Both the position numbers and the translations under genes were made by a program. This document shows, in pieces, positions 1 to 9,522 of a stretch of 64,000 nt of DNA. Every line of letters starts with the position of its first letter. The first letter of the stretch is position 1. The notes under the pieces are model-generated. The model saw nothing but the letters and a program-made list of their open reading frames with translations, did not search any database and had not been told where the DNA came from. The stretch comes from Nematopogon swammerdamellus (lineage: Eukaryota > Arthropoda > Insecta > Lepidoptera > Adelidae), in the NCBI GenBank assembly GCA_946902875.1, contig OX336348.1, forward strand, positions 16,269,741-16,333,740, written 5' to 3'.

Positions 1-756
1 GTCCGCAAATCCGACCAATCCCCAGCTGTACGCATAAGAAACGAGACGGACATCGCTCGCTTGTCGAAGTCGACCTCCGCACAAACATAATTCTTAAATT
101 GTTCTTGTTTTCTGCATTGCTATTGTTTACACTGATTTTGCTGAATCTCGTGCTAACTACATTAATGAAATTTTTCATCAAATCAGACTGCATTATTACA
201 TTTAATATTAAAGGTATCATAATACTCTCACATCAATTCACCCTACAAATAGCTCAATCACAACATCTCACAAACATCCACACGCTACACTTTCAACATT
301 ACAAGCATTCAGTACATAATATCTACACATCACACATACACAATCGCAAGTTCATACTCACACAGCACATGCGTTTCTATACATTTTGTCATACTTACAA
401 GCATTCCAAATACAATCGTACTTTGCACATACACTTTCATAATATGAACTTATGCACAGAGAAATCACATTCAAACACACACACACGTCCTCAACGCAAC
501 CGGGATCAAACATATACTTATATTCATCACTACATACATAAACATGTCAAACTATTATTTCTTGTTTTAATATCTATCACTATAAGGACTACAACAGTTA
601 ATGCTGGTTCGTTGCTGACATATTGTCTGTCTGTGGCCTTTACTCCGGTATTAAATAATATAAAGGTATATGATCCTATATCTAATGCTAAGTTTAGTAA
701 GTACCTAGAACGATATTACCAATATTACTCTTGTGTTTTTCTAGTTTTAACTATAT
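1..756. other. Unassigned sequence ahead of a LINE endonuclease fragment
   Basis: A long open frame runs through 99-776 on the plus strand, but its translation is dominated by His, Thr, Tyr and Ile from a CA/TA-rich tract and shows no domain. It is more likely the 5' untranslated part of the LINE whose endonuclease starts at 757, or simple A+T-rich spacer. Nothing else is recognisable. Confidence 0.35.
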
Positions 757-1173
757 TTGATTGTATCAATGGCTAACACAACATTTAGTATGTATTTACA
801 GAATACCCGTAGTATTAGAGGCAAACTTAGTGAATTTAAACAAAATGTTCTCTGCAACGAGTTTGAAATTTTATTAATAGCGGAGACTTGGTTGGTGGAT
901 GGAGTATTGGATGCGGAGATTGTGGACACTCGTTATGACGTTCATAGGTGTGACAGAAACGCAAATATCACTCGACAATCCAAGGGAGGAGGAGTGATGG
1001 TGTGCACGCGCCGCTCGCTCACGGCGCGCCGCCACGAACTACCGGCGGAGGCGCGCCCGCCCGCGACCGCCGCGCAGTACGATGCGGTCTGGGTGTCGAT
1101 GAGTGCAGCCGCACTGGTGGTAGGGAGGGATGTGCGCACGCGCTGGCACCTTGCCAGCCTTTTAGAACGGTGA
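757..1173 (+). pseudogene. Non-LTR retrotransposon endonuclease, N-terminal fragment
   Basis: The translation contains QNTRSIRGKLSEF and, about 20 residues later, LLIAETWL. These are the N-terminal motifs of the APE-type endonuclease of CR1/Jockey-like LINEs; the Glu of AETWL is the metal-binding catalytic residue. A KGGGVMV block follows, where the family has GGGV.I. The frame then degenerates and stops at 1173, long before the GDFN and SDH motifs. The remaining endonuclease tail and a reverse transcriptase on the same strand appear at 5791-8215, so this may be the 5' part of that element separated by nested insertions, though the middle of the endonuclease is missing and a second copy cannot be excluded. 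Not functional as it stands. Confidence 0.7.
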
Positions 1174-1476
1174 CTAAGATAAAAGCGTTCCAACGCCATC
1201 TAGTGGACTCAGATCAACAGACTTATGGGGTTATTGTTGAATGTAGATAATATTGATTCTACAGAATGTTGCAGCAGTAATTACATTAATATCGCCAGGG
1301 TGATAGTTGAGGAGAGTCTGTTCAAAAGTAACTACGAGTATTTCCCTTGTAACAGAATTTTCAGTAGAGCCAAAAAACTGATAGCTAATTAATATCTAGT
1401 AGATTTATTTATACAGTGATATTGATAAGGAAAATACATTATAAACAGAATATTATGCATATACATACATACATAA
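1174..1476. other. Unassigned A+T-rich spacer
   Basis: No reading frame or repeat is recognisable here. It ends in a short run of ATAC repeats (about 1459-1474) of the kind that forms LINE 3' tails or insertion targets in this window. Confidence 0.4.
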
Positions 1477-1529
1477 CTCACGCTTTTGTATCCCGACAAT
1501 CAGGGTAAGTAGAGTAATCGGTGTTGTGC
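1477..1529. repeat. Left arm of a ~50 bp inverted repeat (partner 3536-3585)
   Basis: This stretch, containing GTATCCCGACAATC and GAGTAATCGGTGTTGTGC, is the reverse complement of 3536-3585 with about three mismatches and a 3 nt indel. The two arms enclose about 2 kb holding a LINE ORF1 and a SINE. They may be ends of a foldback unit or two inverted copies of a short dispersed repeat. Confidence 0.6.
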
Positions 1530-1557
1530 TATAAGTTCATACATACATATATATACA

Positions 1558-1610
1558 TAACGTCACGCCTGCCTACCTCCCAGTGGGGCAGGCAAAGACA
1601 ACAGACCCAA
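1558..1610. repeat. Short dispersed repeat, GTCACGCC...CAGTGGGGCAGGC type
   Basis: The block ataacGTCACGCCtgcc...CCAGTGGGGCAGGCAaAGACAAC recurs in diverged form at 22421-22465 (CAGTGGGGTAGGCAGAGAC). It overlaps the truncated 3' edge of the minus-strand LINE ORF1. I recognise the pattern as a common moth interspersed repeat but cannot name it. Confidence 0.45.
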
Positions 1611-2475
1611 CCACTGGCGGCTGGTCAAGAATTTCACAGTTTTCATCCTTTCCTCCACATTTAGGGCACAGTATTTTACCAGTGGGACATGTCTTGGCCG
1701 TATGTCCAAATCGCCAGCATCCGGAGCACTGCGTGACTGGAAATGTGAACGGCTCCACACTGCATCTGCTCGCATAAATGTTTACATATTTAGGTAGTAC
1801 AGGCCCTTTAAAACAAATTCTTACAGCTTCACTAATTCTCCAATCTCCAAATGCAATTTTCTTTTGCAGGCGTTTTACGGAAAAAATTTCATGTTCGCTT
1901 TTTAAAATATGAGAGAGCTCTTCTTCACTTATATCGATATCGATATTTTTAATAACCCCATAAGAATATGAAATCTCAATAAGTCGGGCACACGTCATTC
2001 CCTTCACACTGAGAAATTCATTTCCGACTAATTCTGAAGCAGGGTTTTTAGTTGAACAGTGTACAACCACCCTATACGGGGAGGAATACTTAACTTTCAC
2101 TACTTCTTTAATATTAGCTGCATTAAGAAGTTTAGCTAGGCTAATCAATTTCGGTAACTTTTCCTTGCTTGAAATCTGTACCTGCCTAGATATATCATGC
2201 TTAGTCGTGTCAATATTTTGGGAATTACCCAATTTTTTTGGACTCTTTTTACCTCTTTTTCCGACGAAGGTAAATACCTCCTCATCAGCAAACAGCTCTC
2301 TGCTTGATGGCTCTCTGTGTCTCTTTTCTCCTACAGGAATGTGCCTGTGGCGCCTCGCTTCCAACTCACAATCTACCGATTGAAGAAGCTCGTCCTCGAT
2401 GTTGCTCTGCACGTCCAGTTCATCCACACCAAAGACATTAAACCCACCCTCTTTTAATATCTTTGATCCACACAT
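1573..2475 (-). pseudogene. LINE ORF1 (gag-like nucleic-acid-binding protein), 3'-truncated
   Basis: This 300-residue minus-strand frame looks like the ORF1 of an I/Jockey-group non-LTR retrotransposon. The first ~120 residues are charged and lysine-rich. The middle (about 130-235) resembles the RRM-like part seen in these proteins. Near residues 245-275 there are cysteine-histidine knuckles: C-x2-C-x4-H-x4-C (CSGCWRFGHTAKTC) followed by CPKCGG and a further Cys. Such ORF1 products coat element RNA and form ribonucleoprotein particles. The frame is uninterrupted, but the second knuckle runs straight into the dispersed repeat at 1558-1610, so the C-terminus is foreign and no ORF2 follows. A leader-like stretch lies upstream at 2476-2530. 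Family assignment is good; clade is uncertain. Confidence 0.7.
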
Positions 2476-2511
2476 ACTTCCGAACTTCCGGACCCACCTG
2501 GGTCGTCTTTA

Positions 2512-3035
2512 TTCATTTTAAGAAATTGAAAAAAAATTGAAAAAGTTAACCTCAATTTGTCAACCTGTCACGTTTTTACTTTTTTGCAACTGACTGGAAG
2601 GTTGCACGCTTCCATGTAAAAAACTAATTGTTACGCTAACGCATGCTTGAATTTGTTCGCATGACTTTGCCGTAGCTAATATCGTATCGTTGGTAGGTAT
2701 CATCTTCATTTTATTCCTCACAAAAAGACAGCCAAAGACACAGCCCTTACACGCGCTGAACGACGCGCTTTCGAGATAGAGTTACGCGACAGAAAGAGAA
2801 GCGAAATGTAGGTGGTTATCGTGGTTAGGCATGCAGCTTTGTGCGAGTCAATTTGTACTTTATCGCGTCGTCGCAGAGTAGCTATTTCTTTGTGAGTGTT
2901 TGTACAGAGAAGCTTCTGTACGGAGTACTCTTTTCTATTCTGTGACTAGAGGCTTAATCATACTTCTGAGTGCTTTGCGATTTTTACAATGACCGTTCAA
3001 CTGTTGTAACCTGACCATGATTACCATTCCAAACT
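2512..3035. other. Unassigned spacer
   Basis: No gene or repeat recognised. It may contain the 5' leader of the minus-strand LINE ORF1 (about 2476-2600). Confidence 0.35.
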
Positions 3036-3279
3036 GTAAAACTGTAGCTGCCTTCCCTTCTTACCTTACTAGGTGGTAGGTTTTTAACCCGTCCAGGTTG
3101 GTACCACCGCACTAAATGAAACGTCGGTCAAAACGGCTATGTGAATAGTTCGTGTTGGCCGTCCAGTATATTATAGCCGGCATTAAGCACTGACATGGCA
3201 CTTAGTTCATCATGGTGTTATGGACTGACATCATGGATGTTGTATGTGAGGAAGCCAACTGTGTCAGTAAAAAAAAATT
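3036..3279 (+). mobile_element. SINE family B, 5'-truncated copy
   Basis: The copy starts near ACTGTAAAACTGTAG, passes the central block TACTAGGTGGTAGG / GGTTGGTACCACCGCACT, then AACGGCTATGTGAATAGTT, and ends in GTGTCAGT plus an A-run. The same order is seen at 4982, 46140, and on the minus strand at 43808, 49458 and 51338. The 5S-like head is absent here. Several substitutions relative to the other copies indicate an old insertion. Confidence 0.8.
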
Positions 3280-3803
3280 TTTAGCAAGTGCATGCCTGAC
3301 GAAAGTAGTTTATCACAAATACAACAGGCATAAGGACAAGATGCCGTGCATTAGGGCGACAGGCTAGCCACCTCTCACCTTGGCACGGTCCTTCCACGGA
3401 GTCGTGCAGCAGGTGGGTCTTCATGCCTTACTTCCTGCTTGATAGTTTGTCTTGTCCTAATACATTGTTAATGAAATTAACAAGAGTATTGTTAATGGCG
3501 TCGGTGTTGTGCTGAAATTAACAAGAGTATTTGCAGCACAACACCGATTACTCTGCTTACCCCGATTGTCGGGATACAGCGTGAGGTATGAATGAATGAA
3601 CAAATACAAATTGCTAATCTAACGAAAATAAAAATTTCCACAGACATCATCGGTGAGAAAGCATCTCCGTAATTTGCACGGCGTACCGCGCGACCAGCAG
3701 GGCAAGATACTGAGGATCTCCGTGCAGAGTACACCGACTCACCGCGCTTGAACGTACCGCTCGCTATTAAGCCCCGACGGACACGGAGACTCCATTTCTG
3801 AGC
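3280..3803. other. Spacer with a short perfect inverted repeat
   Basis: No gene recognised. A perfect 14 bp inverted repeat (TCGGTGTTGTGCTG at 3501-3514 and its complement at 3534-3547) forms a potential hairpin with a 19 nt loop; its right arm belongs to the longer inverted repeat shared with 1477-1529. Confidence 0.45.
3536..3585. repeat. Right arm of the ~50 bp inverted repeat
   Basis: Reverse complement of 1477-1529 (see that entry). It contains GATTACTCTGCTTACCCCG and ATTGTCGGGATACAGC. Confidence 0.6.
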
Positions 3804-3969
3804 GGCGGGTGGCCGAGTGGTTTGGGCATCGGCTTCTCATGCGAGAGGTCCGAGGTTCGAATCCGGTCGGCGCGGCGTGTACCAATGAGTTTTTTCTGAC
3901 GAAAAAAATTTACGTGCATACCTACACCTGCTGCTTCACCGTTCGGAACCGGTGTAAAACTGTAGGTCC
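3804..3969 (+). mobile_element. SINE family A: tRNA-like head and start of body
   Basis: The head has a pol III A box (TGGCCGAGTGG) and a B box (GGTTCGAATCC) about 45 bp apart, as in tRNA-derived SINEs; TGGCCGAGTGG is typical of Ser/Leu-type tRNAs. It runs into a non-tRNA body (TGTACCAATGAG, TTTACGTGCATACC, ACCGGTGTAAAACTGTAGG). A nearly identical head and body occurs at 62128-62410. The body is interrupted at 3970 by a LINE 3' fragment and resumes at 4181 and 4736. It is not a functional tRNA gene: the acceptor arm does not close and the sequence continues into SINE body. Confidence 0.85.
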
Positions 3970-4180
3970 TGTAACGTGCTCCTGGAGTGCAAGCAGGTGG
4001 CAGACATAAGGGCGAAGGAGCTGGGAGGCCCTACTACACTTCGAGAGGCGTGCCAAGATCCAAAGAGAGTGTGCCGCCTCCTGGAAGAACTCGGCTGGTT
4101 GGAGTAAAGGCCGTAGGACGCGCAAAAGGCCTGCAATTGCTTAAGCGCGGAGAACGAGTCCGAACAACAACAACAACAAC
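3970..4180 (+). mobile_element. 5'-truncated LINE 3' end inserted in SINE A, with 10 bp target duplication
   Basis: The 211 bp insert encodes a 45-residue C-terminus in one frame from its first base (it opens CNVLLECKQVADIRAKEL) and ends ...LLEELGWLE with a stop at 4105-4107. The LLE..GWL ending is typical of the end of LINE reverse-transcriptase ORFs. After a short 3' UTR it ends in a CAA microsatellite tail. It is flanked by exact direct repeats CTGTAGGTCC at 3960-3969 and 4181-4190, a target-site duplication left by target-primed reverse transcription. The parent LINE clade is not resolved. Confidence 0.85.
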
Positions 4181-4190
4181 CTGTAGGTCC

Positions 4191-4735
4191 CTTCGGTGAC
4201 AACGGTCACCTTCTTACTATCATTTATGATTTACGTTTTGTTTATAGACGTCCAGAGATACCAACCTTCCGGTTACAAAATCCAGACGTCTACTACCTGC
4301 ACTCTTGCGAGTACAGTGATCATGTATGCCAGATCGAGGCGCCATAGCTGCTCTGTAGAACATCCGTTCTTCCGAAAAAATCCCATGGTAAACACAGGCT
4401 GTGACCTTTCCCCAGCCGATCCGAGCCACCACCCGTCCACCCGAAGGAACCCCCGACCGAAGTCGAGAGCCGGGGGTGAAGCCTTCACTGCCACTGGGGT
4501 CCGCACCCTATCCAACCACAACCTGTGCCCAGGGCCTCAGGCCTAACGGCTTTTGTTTTCACCAGCTATGTATATGCGTGGAAGTGCATATAGTCCCACA
4601 ACGGTCAGACTGAAGGAACCAGAGGGCTAGGTTATTTGCGGAGCCCGCGTTCAGGGCTTGGTCAGGAGGTGAAATTTGTAATCGGCCGACTTATGGGCAG
4701 TCTGATGTCTGAACCCAATATTCCAATATAGGACA
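4191..4735. other. Unassigned insertion inside SINE A
   Basis: The complete SINE A at 62128 passes directly from CTGTAGGTCCCTTCC to CTTACTAGGTGG; here about 540 bp of other sequence intervenes. It has mixed composition with a G+C-rich centre (about 4415-4540) and no convincing protein or repeat. It may be another truncated element. Confidence 0.45.
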
Positions 4736-4975
4736 GACCCCACCACCCTTACTAGGTGGTGGGCTCAAATTGTAGCCGACTGGGTTGGTACCACCGTACT
4801 GAATGTAAGATGGCCGCATAGCAGCCTCGGTTGTGTTCTCCTCTAGTCCAGTGTAGCCAGCAATCCAGGGTAGGCTCCGGTATGGCACCTATCTTCTTGG
4901 AGGTGATATTGGCTAGTTAGAGCATGTGCTTTGGCCCTTTTGACTCAGCCACCCATACCGAATTACATAAAAAAA
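4736..4975 (+). mobile_element. SINE family A: central domain and 3' tail
   Basis: Resumes the SINE A body: CTTACTAGGTGGTGGGCTC, GACTGGGTTGGTACCACCG, GATGGCCGCATAGCAGCC, then a 3' part ending CATACCGAATTACAT and an A-run. With 3804-3969 it is probably one old copy broken by two later insertions. Confidence 0.75.
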
Positions 4976-4981
4976 AACAGG

Positions 4982-5250
4982 ACAACCGGGATGCCGGACC
5001 GCGGTTCGGATTCCACGTTAAACTGTAGATCCCTTCGCTTATCTTACTACGGCCGGATTGGTACCACCGCACTGAGCGAAACGTCGGTCGAGACGGCTAT
5101 GTAAATAGTTCGTGTTTTCCGTCCAGTTCAGTGTAGCCGACGTGAAATGAAGGGAAGCGCTGACACGGCACCTAGTTCACCCGATGTTATGGGCTGACAT
5201 CACGGATGTTTTAGGTGATGTAGCCAACCGTTTCAGTTTCCATAAAAAAA
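4982..5250 (+). mobile_element. SINE family B copy
   Basis: Begins close to GCGGTTCGGATTCCACG, the B-box-like part of the composite head, then ACTGTAGATCCCTTCG, GGTACCACCGCACTGAG, CTATGTAAATAGTTCGTG and the conserved 3' block ending GTTTCAGTTTCCAT plus A8. It abuts SINE A directly, so this locus collected SINEs in tandem. Confidence 0.8.
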
Positions 5251-5254
5251 AATA

Positions 5255-5553
5255 TATCGTCGCTTAAGTATCAACACCGCGGAAGTCATTTTTAAATGGA
5301 AAAAAAAAAATTCCCGCTTCGGATTGTTTTAGCAAACACAGCGTATGTCATCATCATCAGTCCACCATAGCTTTACTGAATAAAGGTGGATTTGTCATTT
5401 ATTTTTCTTTCATGGGATTTGGAATATTACTTTAATACTCTGTAATAATTTAAAATAAAGATGCTTGAAAAACTTACGAAATAATAGGTTTTTTGTTGTT
5501 CCTGTAAAGTGGCCAAAAATGACTACCGCGGTGTTGATAATTAGGTGACGATA
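5255..5553. mobile_element. MITE with ~39 bp terminal inverted repeats
   Basis: The left end (TATCGTCGCTTAAG, then TATCAACACCGCGG) and right end (CCGCGGTGTTGATA, then ATTAGGTGACGATA) are inverted repeats of about 39 bp with roughly five mismatches, enclosing about 220 bp of noncoding A+T-rich DNA. This is the form of a non-autonomous DNA transposon. The ends lie in TA-rich sequence so the target duplication cannot be fixed by eye. Superfamily unknown. Confidence 0.65.
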
Positions 5554-5790
5554 TGTAATATATATAAACATAAAATGCCGTCCAAAAATGTAGCCGCCCA
5601 CACGGAGACTCGACTCCGCGCCGCCGCGACCATCTTCGCAGGCGTCGCAGTGTGTGGGCACGCACATACGGTGTCTATACTGCCCTCATAAGTAAAAGGA
5701 CAGTAACAACAAAAACCTAAACTCTCAGAAATAGCATAATAATAAGTCATTCAATGCCAACTTTTAAATAGAAATTAACTTCTATATACC

Positions 5791-8215
5791 AATGTTTTTT
5801 ATCCGAAAAATTCAATAGACACCAATAGCAACGTCGTAAAAAACACGATCAATTGTTTTGGTCAATTTGACCTCATACAAACGATAAAAGAACCTACCCG
5901 TACTACAGATGTGTCCAGTACGCTGATCGATGTTCTGTACACTAACGCAACTTTTCAGGCAGACTCCGCGAAAATTCTTCACAATTCAGATCTGAGCGAT
6001 CACGGAATGATCTTAGCTGTATTCAAAATTGCAATTGCAAAACCTAGCTCCCGTAAAGTAACTGGCCGATCGCTTCGGAATTTAGACCTTAAACTCTTTG
6101 AGAGCCACTGTGAAGAGTCGCCTTGGCACAGGGTTCCGGGGGACGACGACTGTACCGTGTCCAACTTCTCGAAATTAATGACACTATTATTTGATGTGCA
6201 CGCCCCTGTTTCTACACGTATATGCAAATCGACGATCTTGCCGTGGTACACTCATAATATCCGCCAAATGATTGAAACCAGGGACAAAGCGGGCGCGCGC
6301 GCACGTCGCACCGGGAAACCGAAGCACGTTAGATTCTATAAGGAATTACGCAATAGCGTTTCAACTTCAATTAAGTACGAGAAGTTGGCTTTTATGGAGT
6401 TTAACGTGAATCGGAATAAACGGAACCCTAAGCTCTTGTGGAAGAGTTTGAAGAGTTCAGGGAATGTAGACAAAGCAGAGAAACAGATACCTATACATTT
6501 ACGGGATCCGCAGGAACTTAACAAACGCTTTCTAACCCTACCGGTCAGCAAGGGGGCGAGCTCCCTTCTTAGAGAGTATTATGCCAATAGTTACTATCTA
6601 CATAATATATCACTCTCTCCTACCCAGTTTTCATTTAGGTGTGTGGATCATGTTACTGTTGGCAAAATTATCAATAAAATAACATCGAATGCTCTAGGAG
6701 TCGACCAAATTACTAAAGACATGATTAAATTAACCCTCCCCCATACCTTAGATACCATCACATTCCTTATTAATCAATGTATTGAGACCGGGCAGTTCCC
6801 GAAATTATGGAAGACGTCTTATGTTACTCCTATTCCGAAGAAAGCAGTGGTGGCCGACTATAAGGACCTTCGCCCAATCAGTATTTTACCAGCGCTATCG
6901 AAGGTGTTGGAACGGGTTATAACATCTCAATTAACGCCTTACTTCATAGACAACGAGATCATTCCTGAATGCCAGTGCGGATTCCGCCGCGGGCGCGGTA
7001 CCAGCACACCGTTGTTGAGTGTCGTGGATGACGCGTTGTCCGCCGCCGACCTGGGCTGCGTGACGGTCCTGGTCCTTCTAGATTACTCCCGAGCGTTCGA
7101 TTGCCTGGATCACGAACTCCTCTTAGCCAAGCTCGCATACTATGGTGTCTCGGGTAACGCTAACTCTCTCATTCGTAGTTTTCTGACGGACAGATTCCAA
7201 ATAGTGCGCTGCCCCGACCCGAACGGCGATCTTACAGAGTCGTGCCCTGCTCCCGTAGACAGGGGCTGTCCTCAAGGATCCTGTCTCTTGCCCATACTTT
7301 ACACCACCTTCACTGCTGACTACCCTAATTGCCTTAATCATATGAAATGCGAGCTATTCGCCGATGGCTCCCAACTCACACTGTCTTTCCTCCCGTCCGA
7401 GACTCCTGAAGCCGTCGTAAAGATCAACGAGGACCTTGAAACATCCTGGACCTGGTCAGAGCAGTTCGGTTTGGGCCTGAACCCAAGTAAAACCGTTATA
7501 GTTGTGCTGGGGAGCAAACACGCATTATCTAAAATGATGCAATTCAGTCCATGTTTTAAATTAAATAACGTCCCCATACCCATCGCTGCGTCGGCCAGGG
7601 ATCTCGGCGTGTTGATTGACAGTGGCTTGAGATTTGAAGCTCACGTGGAGCAATTAATTCGTAGATCTTATGGCAAGCTAAAGAGTTTATATAAATTTCG
7701 GAACAGTGTCAGTGTGGAGGTCCGGCGACAGTTGGCCGAATCCCTCGTCCTGTCTAATTTTAATTACTGTGACGTGGTATTCGGTCCTTGTATTCTCGAG
7801 AGGACGGCCAAACATATTCAGCGTGTCCAGAACTCGTGTGTGAGGTATTGCGAGCGGCCAAAGAGACGGGCTCGCATTACTCCCATTCTGAACAGGCTGG
7901 GCGCGCTGAATATGCGAAACCGGAGGCGCCTACATTTCTCGTGCCTGGTACATGCTGTTATAAAAAAAAAAACAACCTAAAACCTTGTACGAAAAACTCT
8001 CCTGGTTGGGAGACTCGCACTGCTATGGCACGAGATCTGTAGGTAAACTGCTGGCAGCTCCTAAGCACAAAGGTGCCGCATTTGAAGGTTCCTTCAAATA
8101 TGCGGCATCTCGGTGTTGGAACGATCTCCCGCCTCCTCTCAGAGAGATTACCAACTATGGTACGTTCAAATGGAAACTAAGAAAATATATATTTGCCCAG
8201 CAGTTAGACATGTAA
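5791..8215 (+). pseudogene. CR1/Jockey-type LINE ORF2: endonuclease end plus reverse transcriptase
   Basis: Reading opens at about 5791 and runs in one frame to 7980; the GTG at 5911 is not a meaningful start because coding continues upstream. The first residues hold the endonuclease end (CFGQFDL, TLIDVLYTN, LSDHGMI with the catalytic Asp-His). The connector and reverse transcriptase follow: PIPKK, LRPISILPALSKVLE, GFRRGRGTSTPLL, LLDYSRAFDCLDHELL, PQGS. Two changes kill the enzyme: the F/YADD catalytic box reads FADG, and GP before LLF reads LLP. At about 7965 a run of A residues marks a frameshift; the last ~75 residues (WLGDSH, CWNDLPPPLRE) continue in another frame to a stop at 8213-8215. 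Same strand as the fragment at 757-1173. Confidence 0.85.
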
Positions 8216-8650
8216 TGTACTATACAAAATGTTGTTAGAAATTCAGGCCTTATGCCCCCAAAATTGTTAATTGGACATGCAGACAGACAGACGGACGGAC
8301 AAATGTATTGTGTATGTTGTGTTGTGTGCGTTTTGTAAGTGCGTTTATAACTGTGCTCTTACCTTCCTTATTATTCTTTTCTTCTGTTTACTGTGATTAG
8401 TTAGGGTTTAGTTATAGTTATAGGTTAGTTAGGGTTTATTAGTGTATTGCGTACCTGGGCCTGACTTAAAATCAGCGTTCCTCTCACCAGCTCCAGGGCT
8501 GGGTGGGGAGGGACCAAGGCTGTGTCAGGTCCAATTTTTCTTGTCTATCTATTTACTGTTCTATGTGTTATTTAAACTCTTGTGTGTGTGTTAAACAAGG
8601 AAAATAAAAGTTATTCATTTTCATTTCATTTTCATTTTCATTTAATTTCA
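8216..8650 (+). other. 3' UTR and microsatellite tail of the LINE at 5791-8215
   Basis: Noncoding sequence follows the stop, with GACAGACAGACGGACGG, a polyadenylation-type GAAAATAAAAG near 8600 and then repeated ATTTTC units to about 8650. CR1-like LINEs commonly end in short tandem repeats, so this is taken as the 3' end. Confidence 0.6.
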
Positions 8651-8724
8651 TTGATTACTGTAAATTTACATACATACTGTTATACCCCTAATAATGCATC
8701 CAGGCCGCGCTGCACTTTTTACCT

Positions 8725-8757
8725 TATAAATAGCGTGCGCGCGATCGCCAGTCAGTT
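8725..8757 (+). promoter_or_regulatory. LTR core promoter: TATA box and initiator
   Basis: TATAAATA at 8725-8732 is followed 20-25 bp downstream by TCAGTT at 8752-8757, a good match to the insect TCAGT initiator. The spacing suits RNA polymerase II start selection. The 3' LTR has the same arrangement at 22154-22186. Confidence 0.6.
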
Positions 8758-8918
8758 CAGTCGATTTCCATAATTCATACTGGGCGAAGCTATGCCCGAA
8801 TAACTACCAATTTCTATATCTACTATTTCTAAGTGCTAATTCTATTATTCTAGTTCAGTGTTCTAAATCAAATATAACTTTATGAATAAGTGTAATAATA
8901 ATCCATATAAAAATATCC

Positions 8919-8924
8919 AATAAA
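8919..8924 (+). terminator. LTR polyadenylation signal AATAAA
   Basis: AATAAA lies about 65 bp before the LTR end; the equivalent site in the 3' LTR (22348-22353) would serve for 3' end formation. Confidence 0.5.
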
Positions 8925-8991
8925 CATTTAAGTTATAATTAAGTGAAGTTTTATTTTTAAAAATCTAAGCGGAAAGTTCCGCGTAACAAAT

Positions 8992-9009
8992 TGGTGTCAG
9001 AAGTGGGAT
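8992..9009 (+). promoter_or_regulatory. Primer binding site, tRNA-Leu-like
   Basis: TGGTGTCAGAAGTGGGAT starts 3 nt after the LTR. Its complement ends ...CTTCTGACACCA, resembling the 3' end of an animal tRNA-Leu, so tRNA-Leu is the likely primer. The match is from memory of tRNA ends and should be confirmed against the host tRNA set. Confidence 0.6.
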
Positions 9010-9522
9010 GTGAGTAATTAGAACTCTAGTTCTTCCCCACGAACTTCCACAAACAATAAAATAATAAAATAATAAAACCTAAAGTTTAAAAAAAAAGAAA
9101 AAAAAAACACAATGCTTCACTGTATCCCGTGACCGACAGCCGGTCACTTATCTTCGCTACACCTCACCACGCCGTCTACGAAGGCCTAGGACCAGATCAT
9201 CATCAACATCAACCGAATTCCCGACTCGCCAGCGTAGCTCCCGCCTGATTACCGTTCAACATCCGCTGCCTCGCTTCACCTACACTGGACCACTACTGAA
9301 GAACAGTCCTCAGCACACCCCGGATCTCCAGCCAGCCTCCAACAGTACCTGTTCTACGCCGTGAACGAACCTTCAGCCAGATCCTCAGTCACCACTTCGC
9401 CAGTGCAGTGTTGCGCGATGCATCTATGCATCTGCATCTTGTGAGTAGATTGTGTTGTTAGATACCCTAAAGGACCTTAAGATAACCTGCGACAAGTTTA
9501 ATCCCAAGTCTTCTAATCTTCT
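9010..9522 (+). other. Provirus leader (5' UTR)
   Basis: Noncoding leader of about 0.5 kb with an A-rich start and a C-rich middle. It contains the splice donor candidate at 9441 and several short upstream ATGs. Confidence 0.6.
9441..9446 (+). promoter_or_regulatory. Candidate splice donor for the env mRNA
   Basis: CTT|GTGAGT in the leader, 82 nt before the gag start, is a strong donor match. Pairing with the acceptor ending at 19370 would remove gag, pol and the Helitron as a ~9.9 kb intron and deliver env. Splicing of env from a leader donor is known for errantiviruses; use of this site is inferred. Confidence 0.5.

Larger units (their letters stand above)
8678..8988 (+). repeat. 5' LTR of the errantivirus-like element
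   Basis: 311 bp, TG...CA. It contains a TATA box, an insect initiator-like TCAGTT and an AATAAA signal (separate entries). No mismatch seen against the 3' LTR. Confidence 0.95.

Noticed and set aside
99..776. A 225-residue protein
   Set aside because: His/Thr/Tyr-rich translation of a CA/TA-rich tract with no domain; more likely leader or spacer.
3804..3876. tRNA gene on the plus strand
   Set aside because: A and B boxes are present, but the acceptor stem does not pair and the sequence continues into SINE body; the same head recurs at 62128.
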